DNA of 64,000 nt from Kwoniella bestiolae CBS 10118 (taxonomy: Eukaryota; Basidiomycota; Tremellomycetes; Tremellales; Cryptococcaceae), in the NCBI RefSeq assembly GCF_000512585.2, contig NC_089243.1, positions 310,001 to 374,000 of the forward strand, written 5' to 3'. A program made the translations under genes and the position numbers. Shown in pieces: positions 48,638-59,606 of the stretch. Under the pieces are notes generated by a model. It did not search any database. It was given only the letters and a program-made list of their open reading frames with translations, and was not told the origin of the DNA. How positions within the stretch are numbered: position 1 is the stretch's first letter; each line of letters begins with the position of its first letter.

Positions 48638-48762
48638 CGCATCATCAACAGCGGCATGGACAGGGACAGGAGCAAGAACAGAAAAGAGATTCGGTAGTAG
48701 CTGAAGCTATTTTGATGCATATGTTGAGGTTGGGCGACAAGAGGGCTTGGAGTATGATGTGA

Positions 48763-49262
48763 TTTTCTTCATCTTTCATAAGACCCATATCTAGATAGAG
48801 ATCTCTTTCTTAATCTGTTTTCGCTGTGATCATTGCTTCATTAGAATTCAATCAATCAAACAAACTCGCTTCTCTTCCGAATAATCTAAATTTGATCGAT
48901 CGAGTGGGATCTTCACAATTGTATATGATATAGTCTGTTACTAGCTAGCTAGATATATGTAGATTTCAATCAATGTATGTATCACCCTATGCCACGTCCC
49001 AATATCACTGGCCTCTATTGCGACCATTGCATCCATGTAGTGATTTGGCTGAGAACATTACATTCTCGGTCACCGAAGTAAAGTCAAACGCGTCGCGATC
49101 ACTTAGACAGATATTTTGGATTTCTCCATTGCTCATCTACTAGCGTTCACCACCTTTCATTACCTGCACATCCATAATGACACTCAGATAGCTCAGACCA
49201 ACCCAGCGTACATTCATCTACCGAACCTCTTTACTCTCAGCCTGCAGTCAGGAACATGCAAT
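48763..49262. other. CHL1 promoter region
   Basis: 500 bp between the longest possible end of the His-rich gene and the CHL1 ATG. It contains one MCB at 49088-49093. No gene is supported. Confidence 0.45.
49088..49093. promoter_or_regulatory. MCB (ACGCGT) element in CHL1 promoter
   Basis: ACGCGT followed by CGCGAT, about 170 bp before the CHL1 ATG. It mirrors the MCM5 promoter in sequence and distance. G1/S control through MBF is inferred. Confidence 0.5.
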
Positions 49263-52200
49263 ATGGGCGACCCTTCCTCTTCCTCGGGATTACCTCCACT
49301 CCCTACTCCCACTTCCTTCCCCTTCCCTTATCCTCAACCATACGACATCCAATTGGATCTTATGAAAGTAGTTTTCAGAGCCATCGAGGACCGTAAGATT
49401 GGAATAGTAGGTGATCCCTCCTGCACATCCTCATCTCACGCTCCCATTCCCCAGCGTCCTAGTGTCAGTATGCTAACTAGGGTCGACAGGTCGAATCCCC
49501 CACAGGAACAGGTAAATCCCTAACCCTCCTCACATCCACCTTAACATGGCTGGAGCAACACCAACAACGCTTATCCAATTCATTTGTCGAGGGGCTAAGG
49601 GAAAAAATGAAGAAGGACGATCCCGACGAACCAGATTGGGTGGTGGAGCATTCACTCAAAGCTAGACTTGCCGAGTTGAGAGGTGTTGAAGAGAAGCGGG
49701 AGGAGAGGTTGAGGAAGGCTAGAGAGAGGGAAAGGAAGATTAGGAGGAATCTGAATATGAGTAGGGGGGTGGTAATCAAGAAGTCGAAGTTGCAGGGCAG
49801 TGAGGGAGATGGGGTGCAGGATAAGGATAGGAAGGAGGAAGAAGAGTTTCTGCCGGACGATGCGCAAAGGGATGAGGAGGGGCCGTATTTGTCTAAGGAG
49901 GTTAGGGAGTTGATGGATAAGTGAGCTGAATGTCGCTTGGTATGATTGTACAAGGACATAGCTCATGTGACGGACTGGGACTAGGTACGAGGCGTTGAGA
50001 CCTAAATCAAGTACGAACGAAGGGGAAGAGGAGGAAGAGGATTTACCTAAAGTGAGTTTCTCGCTGGCCTTTATCCCTCTTTACACTCTATCATATGGAT
50101 CAATCTCGTATTTCGTCTTGAACGAGTCAAGTGGGGAATCTAATGTACAATGCATGTCTCTAGATATACTACACTTCCAGGACCCACACCCAACTCCGAC
50201 AACTCACCTCGGAACTACTCAAAACATCTTTCCCCATCTCCGATCCAGACTCTTCGACCATTAACCCAGATCAAGCTGAACCGTCGACATCCAAGGGCGT
50301 CAGTCTGGTACCGCTGGGCAGTAGGAAGCAGTTGTGTATCAACGATAAAGTGCGGTTACTAGCTAGGAGCGTTGCAGGGGATGAGAGATTGAACGAGGCT
50401 TGTTTGGACATGCAGAAGTCTGGTATGTATACTATTATCGCTGGCTTCCATTGCATCTCCGAGCATACCTATCATTCTCTGTGATACAAGGAATAAGAGC
50501 TGACAGAGCTAATTGTGGGTTATAGGCAAAAGACGCTGCGAGTACTTACCGACAAAGGCAGAGGAAGGTATAATGCTTGACGCCAGAGATTCCGTATTGG
50601 TACGTCTGCTACCCATCTCCCCTCGAATGAAGGGACGAAGCTGATCAATGCTCTCACAGGCCTCAGTCAAAGATATCGAAGATATCGTGGCTATTGGAAA
50701 GAAATCTTGCGTCTGCCCTTACTACGCCACGAGACGGGCGGTTAAGCAGAGTCAGGTGGGTTAATATTTAGCTAGCGAACTCTTGATAGATGGATGATTC
50801 TAGCTCTAGCTGACTGTAACATGTTTTTAGATCGTGACCTTACCTTACAACCTTCTGCTGAAGAAGAACGCAAGAGAAGCTTTGGATATCAACTTAAAGG
50901 ATCAGGTCATCGTCATTGATGAAGCGCATAGTGAGTGAGCTACCCTTCTCCTCGTTGACATTGTAGGAAGACCAGCTGATATAGACGAGGCAGACTTGAT
51001 CGACACGTTACTATCCATCTATTCCACCACTCTAACTTCGAGTACCATATCCAACGCCACAAGCCAGCTACAGCAATACTACGCAAGGTTCAAGAACAGA
51101 CTCAAATCCGTGCATTCCCTCAAGATACGCCAGGTTCTGAGCTTATTACAAGGCCTGACTAAAGTCTGTCAAGAATTCATCGCCAGTAATGGAGATCTGG
51201 GTGGAAAGGGAAAGGGGAAAGGCAAAGTGAAGAGTGAAGTGCTGAATATCAATGAGTTGATGGAAAGGATCGGTAAAGGGAATGATCAGCTTAACCCGCT
51301 TGACCTGGTGGGGTATCTGAAGGAAAGTAAACTAGCGAGAAAGATCAGTGGATTCTCGGAGTTTGTGATTGAGCAGAATGAGAAAGGTGAGCTCATAGCA
51401 TCCAAAGTCCGTCACCTAGATCAGAGCTCATGCAATGATATGTTTGCTTCCTCTCGTAGGGAGCAGTAGTAAGACGAGTCGAACGACCACGCAGCGGCAC
51501 GCTTCCATCGCTTCCTTCCACTCGGTCGAGTCGTTTCTATTGGCCCTGGTAGATTCCAAAGATGATGGGCGAGTCATACTTTCCTCCTCCTCGGAAGAGG
51601 GGGAAGGAAACGTGACTATCAAGTATGTGCTGCTGAACCCTGCGGAGAGGTTTAGGGAGATTGTGAATGAGGCTAGGTCGGTCATTCTGGCTGGAGGGAC
51701 TATGGAACCTGCACGTCTCGTTTCTTCTTCTGATCAAAATTATGGGTTTGATAAGCCAGGCTATTGCAGATGCTTACAGGTTGTGTTGTCATGACCAGAT
51801 ATCGGACTTCCTGCAGCAGTTATTCCCGTCAATACCTAAAGATCGGATATCGACTCTATCATGTTCCCACGTCATACCCAAGGACAACCTCCTGACGCAA
51901 GTGGTATCTGTCGGACCGAGGAAGAAGGAGTTCGAGTTCAAGTACTCAAACAGAGAAGATGACAGCATTGTAAGTCGCTCTAGCATATGTCCCATCACCC
52001 ACTTAAAGCGCTTATTTGAGATAAGCTGATGATGGTACGATGTCTAATGATCAGTTAACGGAACTTGGTTCGGTCATTCAATCGACCATTGGGCTAGTCC
52101 CTGATGGAGTGGTTGTTTTCCTCCCTTCTTATGCTTTTTTAGATAAGGTCATAACTGTTTGGGGAAATTCCGGGCTGACGAGTAAATTGGGTGAGAAGAA

Positions 52201-53039
52201 GAGTGTAAGCTGGCGTGAGCAATCGAAGTTGCAACCCAGCTGATGTTGTGGTTTCGCACGAACTACTAGCTATTCTTCGAACCTCAGACTAGTGGGGATG
52301 TTGAAAGTACACTGAGGGACTATGCTTTAGCCATCTCATCTGTGAGTGTGTGTCAGCTGGATATCTACCAAGTAGCATAGAGTGTAGCTGATGAAGCCAT
52401 TCTAGGGCAACACAGCTGAGAAAGGCAAGAAGACTGGTGCGCTGCTATTTGCAGTGGTTGGAGGTAAATTATCAGAAGGTCAGTTAATTTCCGACTTGTA
52501 TGGTAATACTTGAAGCTGACTTTCACTTGTACTAAACAGGTATCAATTTCTCTGATCAATTGGGCCGATGCGTGATTATGGTCGGATTACCTTTCGCGAA
52601 TGTCGGTTCGGTGGAACTGCAAGAGCGTATGAGGTATATCGAGGGATTACCTGGGAATGGGAAGGAGGCTAGTAGGGAGATGTATGAGAATTTATGTATG
52701 AGGGCTGTTAATCAATCTATTGGTGAGTCCATTGCTACTTCTCATTCGATCTGGACCTCATCAACGAGTTCAACCAAACTGGTGATATGCCGAGAAAGGG
52801 AGCTGATCAAGTGACTGAATCTGATGTCGACAGGCCGTGCCATAAGACATGCCAATGATTACGCCACGATCTTACTCGTTGATAAGCGATATGGCTCACC
52901 TCGACTCAAAAATAAATTACCAAAATGGATTGGTCAAGATGTCAAGATACAGAATGATTTTGGGAGTGTGGCTAGGAACGTGGCTTTGTTCTTTCGGGAG
53001 AAGAGGGAGAGGGAGAGGCACAATACGAAAGGGGTTTGA
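49263..53039 (+). CDS. CHL1: Fe-S DNA helicase CHL1 (DDX11 type)
   Basis: Superfamily 2 5'-3' DNA helicase (XPD/FANCJ/DDX11 clade) that supports sister-chromatid cohesion and replication-fork stability. The first in-frame ATG is 49263; stop TGA at 53037-53039, with many short introns. The Q-motif region is PFPYPQPYDIQLDLMKVVF. Walker A is VESPTGTGKS, read across an intron. A charged DDX11-type insertion follows (KARERERKIRRN and an acidic stretch). Fe-S cluster cysteines appear as LCINDKVR, NEACLDM, RRCEYLP and SCVCPYYATR. The DEAH box is VIVIDEAHNE. Motif V is KLSEGINFSD and motif VI QSIGRAIRHANDYATILLVD. The ending is basic (FREKRERERHNTKG). All core motifs are intact. It shares an MCB upstream element with MCM5. 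Confidence 0.95.
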
Positions 53040-53640
53040 GGTGGTTCATCGTGAGAATCAGTCACTAAGAATTCCTTCTTGGTACCGATTGATCAACTTT
53101 TGAAGAAGAATGGAATAACGGAAGAATGACAACTGTTGTATGCATATACGAGTATTCCTTTGTCATCTAAGATACAGTGAGTCTGATCAGATCCTTTGGA
53201 ACTAGTATCATAGGCGTGTCGCACCAATCAACGCACTGATCTCTCTTACATGTCCCTTTCTTTGTGTTTTAGTAGCACAACACGAGAACAAAGCGTGACG
53301 CACTGATCGTCATTATCATCAACATCAACATGAAAAATAAAGAGAGTAAAGAGAGAGTCAATGCATCCACCTGTTCATCCCATTGATCACTCACTTTTGC
53401 TTTTCAACATCATCTTCGTCCAACATTGACATCCTTACTGATCGTATTGGATACAGTGTCCCACTCATTAAAGACAAAGAAGAAATCGATAGACTTGCTT
53501 GATCGACCATCATACTGACATCATCGCAGTCAGAAGATCATATCCTTCGTTTGTCGACTCGCAGACCCATTCTTCCTTTGTCAATCCCAACATCCCAAAA
53601 TTGGACTTTCGATTCTCCCAATAAACCAATCAATCCCAGC
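53040..53640. other. Intergenic region before the septin-like gene
   Basis: About 600 bp. The frame of the next gene extends open to 53551 without an ATG, so translation most likely begins at 53641. No other feature is seen. Confidence 0.45.
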
Positions 53641-55915
53641 ATGGCCCCTTCCTTCCTGCGTAAGAGGGCTCGCCCTCAATCAGTCTCACCCACCGACTCA
53701 GGCAAGGTAGTCCGTCCGTCTCTCTCTCTACCGGATTTGACCACACCTTTATTAGACATCTCCTCATGGGAAGAAGTTCCTCCATTCAAACTTTCACCCA
53801 AACACCCTCAATCGCAAGGTACAGATCAAGATCACAACCAAAACAGAATGTCATTTAGGAGCAGAGGGAAGAAGCCCAGTTTGGTATCAGGAGATACCCA
53901 ATTCCATCGACCTTTCACACCCAAACTTGTGAATTCACCTACAACACAAGAGATATATGGGATAGTAGATATCAACTTTGATCGCGGTGCGGGCGTGGAC
54001 GCAGATAAGAATGATTTCAGGAAAAGCAAGATTGGTTGGTCGAGTGATCATCCATTCTCACAACCTATTAACCTACCTCCTACTTCGTGGAACAATACCA
54101 CTGGATATAGACCCGCTTCCAATTTGTCTTCGCCTTCGCTCTCGCAGGATGGTCATGCCGGGGTGGGGCATAGAGATAGTCTACATAGGGTCATGAGCAG
54201 ACGGAAGAATAGGAAGAAGGGAACTGTCGGGAAATTGAATTTTGTCGTAGTTGGTGGACAAGGTGTGGGCAAGACTAGGTATGTTAGTCCCTTGCGTGTC
54301 ATGCCTTTTATTGTAAGGTGATGTGATGTGATGCTGATGGATTGATCAGCTTTACCAACCTCCTTCTCTCCTCCCTCTCTACACCCGAACATCCCACCCC
54401 CTTTATCCCTTTGAGCAGTACCAAATCGCTCAGCGCCTACACAGCAATCTCAACGATATCTGAAAAGCTCCTTGTGAGAATCATCGATACCCCCGGATTG
54501 GACTTGAAGATCAACGATGAACTCTCGCTTAAATCCCGCGAGAGGGGTGTGGGCGGATTGATCAGGTTGTTGGAAGATAGGTTCGAGGTTATGTGCGAGG
54601 AGGAGAAGAAGATTAGGAGGATGACGGGTGGGGAGGAGGGGCTCATTCATCTTGGTGAGTGGTGCGAATGTATTGGAATGTGTTGACTGGGAGGGAGTGG
54701 CGGATACGCAGTGGTCTTGGAGGGTGAGGACTCGAGCGACGGTGTGTTAGAAGAAGGAAACATGAGCTAGACAAGGAGAATCAGAAGTTCACATCATGAG
54801 ATGTTGATGTTGATGTTGTTGTCTCGTCAATTCCTTCAGACGCTGACATTTTGTTTTGGATCTTTACATATCACAGTCATCTACATGATCGACGCTCGAA
54901 CAATCCTTTATCCTCAATCTACCCGAAATAATGACCCAATCAATTGGTCATGTCTTGGACTATTCGACGACGATGCTCCTTCTTCTCACCCTTCGTCGAT
55001 GCATGATGAGGGTGTTGTGACAAATAATCCAAGAGTGTCTGAGGTGGAGATTGAAATCGTGAGTTGGCCTCCTCTCGGTATGGATCCTTCAGCTCACGCT
55101 AACGCCGTGGTAGATCCGTAAATTATCGAAACGTTCGAATGTTCTGCCCATCCTCACGCACTCGGACTGTCTGACTGTGTCCGAGCTGAAGATGGTCAAG
55201 GAAGCTATGAAGCGGGATTTGGGGGATAAGAGGAATGATATTCCGGGTAAAGGGTTTGGGATCTTCAATGAAGCTGATGAGGCGTCTAGGAAGGTACGCT
55301 GCAATTCACTGACTGAGGTCTTACCCCTGTTGGTAAGAGCAAAGTGCAATTAGAGAGAAAAGCAGAGCTGATCTTGGACCCAACCCTAATAGAGTATAGA
55401 CTTCACCGAACCGGATTCCAACCGACCTTCCATCGACCAAAATAAACATAACGACACCGACGACAGACCTCCAACACCCGACTCCCTCTCACCTCCCGAA
55501 ACCACCTCCGAAATGCCCTACAGCCTCTTCCTACCCGACCATACCACCACATCCTCCATAATCGAAGAAGACCCCTCGAGGAAATACAAATGGGGAGAAG
55601 CCAAGCTGTTCGACCCGCTACATTCGGATTTCTTACAGCTCAAGGAGAATATCTTAGGGGAGAACTCAAAGATTCTGAGAAGTACGACTCGGGAGATGTT
55701 GTATGAGAATTATAGGACTGAAAGATTGTTGGCTAAGACTGGGATGAGGTGTGAGTGATCCGTCATTTGACGATGGGCTCAAAACCTCTTGGCATGTTGT
55801 TGTAGCTGATGATTCGGTAATGTTGTATCTGACTAGTGAGATTGGAGGAGAAGGAGCGACTGTTGAAAGAGCTTCACAAGGTCTGACCACATTCAAACCA
55901 ATGTATATCATCTAA
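53641..55915 (+). CDS. Divergent septin-like GTPase
   Basis: P-loop GTPase of the septin/paraseptin superfamily. Start at 53641 (first in-frame ATG). Six exons close in phase: the P-loop is split by an intron (GGQGVGKT|SFTNLL), and later joins give VIYMIDARTILYP, IRKLSKRSNVLPILTHSDCL and SIDFTEPDSNRP. An N-terminal disordered Ser/Pro-rich region of about 200 residues with basic motifs (RVMSRRKNRKKG) precedes the GTPase. G1 is GGQGVGKT and G3 is IIDTPGLD. The G4 position reads THSDCLT where canonical septins have AKAD. The septin unique element near the C-terminus is recognisable (TTREMLYENYRTERLL). Canonical fungal septins build filaments at the bud neck; this one has a long extension and altered G4, so filament assembly is uncertain. 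Confidence 0.82.
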
Positions 55916-56340
55916 TCCTTCACGAGACTCTTTCTCCCTGTACATGTGACTTACCCCACCCACCCATACATCAATCCGGATATACCACTTGTCTATCGTT
56001 CTGTAAATCTGATACCTCCTTGTTGTGCTCGTGGGACCCACCCTCCACTTTCGAATATCTGTGATATAAACTTTTACATATATGTCGATCCAGTTCTGAG
56101 TACACGATACTTCAATCTAGTTATTCACCATGCGGAGCTGTGCTTCGATCGTGTCGAGAACACAATGCACAACATTGCCTGCCTATACCTCGCATACCTG
56201 TGACATTGCATTACAAACACAACGAATCAACCAAATCGGAGCGGATCGTACAGTACTCAATCAATCATCAAAACCATCATATACATAAATAAATAAAAAC
56301 CTGTATCCAGAGAGACTAGAGACCATTCCCATCGCTGAAC
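55916..56340. other. Convergent intergenic region
   Basis: 425 bp between the 3' ends of the septin-like gene and GPC1. AT-rich near 56270-56300, consistent with polyadenylation regions. Confidence 0.45.
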
Positions 56341-59080
56341 CTATACATCCTTCTTCCCCTCTTTATCAACCTCCTCAACGGCCCTATCAAGCGTATATTC
56401 CGGCACCTCCATATCCCCCGCCTGCTGTCCCTGCTGTGCGGAAGGAAGGATCAGCGGACTATCATCAAGCCCCTTGGCAGGTCTCGCCTTCGTCTTCTGA
56501 TGTGGCTCATCTCCTTCGTCAGACTCGTATACGCTTTGTTCACTTGACGAATCATTCGCAGGCTCGCCTTCGGTGAAGGTAGATGGGGATTGTGGGGTAG
56601 AGGTGGATGCGATTGAAGAGGAACTTGTTCCTGTCGCTGAGGCTAGCTCCATCTCTTTTCGTAATATCTCTAATTCCCTTTCGAATCTGGGTTTTATATG
56701 AACCATATTAACAGACAATCATGACCCAACGATTGTACGTGATGAACCAATCAATAAGGTGAGATAGAGTCGGACTCACTTTCTTCCGAATACCTCTACG
56801 TAGAAACTTGCCCCGTTCCATGCTGAGACAGCAAAGATGATTATCAGGAATGCCGAACTTGCAGTCGAGCTGTGGATGAACAAGGCAGCAGGGGGTACCA
56901 TGAAGATTATGCTATAGACTATTGGCAGCATATAGAAAAGTCAGCGGGTAAATACGTCATTCCAAACGTATTGCCATAGTTTCCGTTCCAGGTCTGATAG
57001 GGAAGGCCAAGGAAAGTAGGGAGTTGACGGATAAGAGGATAAAAAGTAAAGACGCTCACTGAGTTGACAGAAGATGAACCATAGTTCTCTATGTTCAGGT
57101 CTTATACCTCTCAATGCTTTTCCGATCGGACCGCGTTTATCGTTTAAAAGACTGTACATAACATCTTTTCGTCAGCTTGTGTTTGGATCTACGCGCGCAG
57201 TCGAGGAAGACGTGATTCATAGAGAGGTGCTCACTATTGGAAAGAATTCTGCCTCTGTCCAGACTCGATCTTACTCTTCCTATCCAGCGAGATGAACTAT
57301 TTGGCGACACGATTAGCTGACATAGCTTTCACCAGGTGCAGGGGATTCAACTAACCTTGTAATACGCTCCCTGCCAAATTATGTCTAACACGCACGAACC
57401 CTGCTCAGCTACGTTCTCCCGATCTTACGACAATCAGACCGAGGTCACTCACATGGTACTCCACTAAGTAAGATCATAGTATACCATTTATAATTACCAA
57501 CATCCTTCAACCCGGGATATCTCTCCTCGGCATTAGGGTAATTATGCCTATTCATCTCGAATTGTCAGCTGAGCCCTCCAATGCAAGCATGAGAATAGCT
57601 CACCTGATCACGCTAAGTACCATTGGTGGGTAGATGTGGATGAAGATCGAGATGATCTTGTCTAATGAGTGGAATACAAGGGAATTTCGCCAGGTGATGA
57701 TGGCACTGGCGATTGGGCCTGTCCAGACGTGTTACATCAATAAGCTGATTGTTATGGGACGAGGACATGCCAGCTTACCTAATGTCAGAAGATAACAACA
57801 TATGAATAAGACTGTCGATGAGGGGAATACCCAGATCCATAGGAGATCCAGCACGTTGACGAAGTAGCAGAGGCTATGTGATAGATTATTAGTATACTCG
57901 GAACAATCCCTATTGGGAGGCAGAGTGGCTTGGTAGGAAGGCTGCGAGGTATAGACTTACTCTAGATACCAAAATGCATGGCAGATCAGCAGATATTCCG
58001 GGCTAAGGGAGGTAATCTCAACTCACCAAACAAGAAATAATGCCATGCCTTCCTCTTATACGTATAAAATCTCAACGGCAGATACAGAGCACTCTGGATG
58101 GTATATGCCAAAGGCATGTAATCGGGTCTCATACCGTATAATAGACATGTGAAGGCCAGACTCATCACGCCGAAGAGGAAAGCTAGTTGGGAAATCAGAT
58201 CAGCTAATGCGCAACAAGCACTTCCGCAGAGCATATTAGCGATGGAATAATGATGAGCATAGATCTCGAAGGAGAACGATCACTCACATATTTTATCTTT
58301 CGTTCGGACTACTTGAGCAGACCTCCACGAGCTGGACAGATGGGTCACTTTCGCTGCTAGCTATACGTGTGGAAAGGAGTCAGCTCCAAACCTAAAATCG
58401 GTGTATCTAAAACAGCTAGTCACATCTCTCCATCCTCACCCCGACCTCGTTGATATACCCCATATCTCACTCGATATCCCCGCTCTCTCAAAGAAACGAC
58501 CGAAGACAAACCCACCCACCTTGACCTTTATCCTCTCCACCTCCCTCTCAACCTCCCTCCTATATTTCTCCCCTACACTATCCCCCTCCCTGCCCCTCTC
58601 CTTCTCCCCATCTTTCGAAGGTTCCTCCTCATCCACATACAAGATCGTACTTCCCCCTCCACCTGGGGTTCTCAGACCCTTGGGAAGAAGTTCCACCGCC
58701 CTCGATTTGAGTTTGGAAGATTGCGCTTTGATGCGGCGGTTGAAGAGGTCCAGGCGGGAGTCGAAGAATGTTTCGATTACGTCTGATGTACGTCAGAGAG
58801 ATCAGTTTGGTCTTTTCGAAGTAGGTCGTGGGAGGTGAGTACAATGCTGAGTACGGATAGAAGAGAGATGCGGAAGAGATGGGAGTATGCAAAGCTCAAC
58901 TGTACATGGCAACTACGATAGATGAGATTGTATGGGGAACGGAGAGATGTACTCACCTAGCAGAGTCAATGCTCCAGCCCAATCTTCAGAGTATCTATCC
59001 AGCGAAGGGAGGGTCATGATATTGGTAAGAGATGCACTTCTGGGTAACGGACCGCGTCGGGGTGGATCGGTAGTTGACAT
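56341..59080 (-). CDS. GPC1: Glycerophosphocholine acyltransferase GPC1 (DUF2838 family)
   Basis: Multi-pass ER membrane enzyme that acylates glycerophosphocholine to lyso-phosphatidylcholine in phosphatidylcholine remodelling. ATG at 59080; stop at 56341-56343; about ten short exons. The N-terminal cytosolic part contains DVIETFFDSRLDLFNRR and a charged insert. The membrane core has FGVMSLAFTCLLYGMRPDYM, RFYTYKRKAWHYFLFG, FCYFVNVLDLLWIWVFPSST, the family-diagnostic WRNSLVFHSLDKIISIFIHI and YPPM. Later come IIWQGAYYKYF and KRGPIGKALRGIRPEHRELW. The last exons give a hydrophobic VPPAALFIHSSTASSAFLII segment and an acidic Ser-rich tail (SEQSVYESDEGDEP). The family call rests on the FHSxDK-IHxxP region and the hydrophobic pattern. 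It is the likely orthologue of yeast YGR149W. Confidence 0.88.
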
Positions 59081-59606
59081 GGTGAATGACTCGCTTCAAC
59101 CGAGAGCAAGGTTGGGGTTCTGTTGTCTCTGAAGACTTGGGCTTGGGTTGCTTAACGTTTTCTGTAATATAGCAATCGGAGGAGCTGTTCAACGAGGGAC
59201 CGGTGCCGTGTACGAGCAACGAGTAATGATGATGTCAAGGCAACAAATTGATGATGCTGAATGATAGGTGATGGGAGTGATGGGATGGGAACGTGTTGTG
59301 GATGATGTTGCTGTATTCCGGTTTTTATGGTTAATCTATCAATCCCTCCCAGTATGACGCAATGATCATCATCATCCCTCATTTTACCACCATAAACACC
59401 TTTACTACACATGGCTGAAACACGCTGTCGGGTGCATACAGAGTTATGGCATAAATTGGACATGCATGTACAACTCCATTCCCATGCATCAAGCTACAAT
59501 TCACATCAGATCACTGTGGATCATAGAACAAACAACAATGTTGGTACGAGCAACAAAACACAAATAAAAAACAACTGCGTGCCAAACATTCCTCCTTACA
59601 CAATGT
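59081..59606. other. Intergenic region between GPC1 and the GTPBP1-like gene
   Basis: 526 bp. It includes the GPC1 promoter and the 3' region of the GTPase gene. No gene is supported; short frames here lack character. Confidence 0.45.

Noticed and set aside
49484..49500. tRNA T-arm-like GGTCGAATCCC
   Set aside because: It is the coding sequence of the CHL1 Walker A exon; no acceptor or anticodon arms around it.
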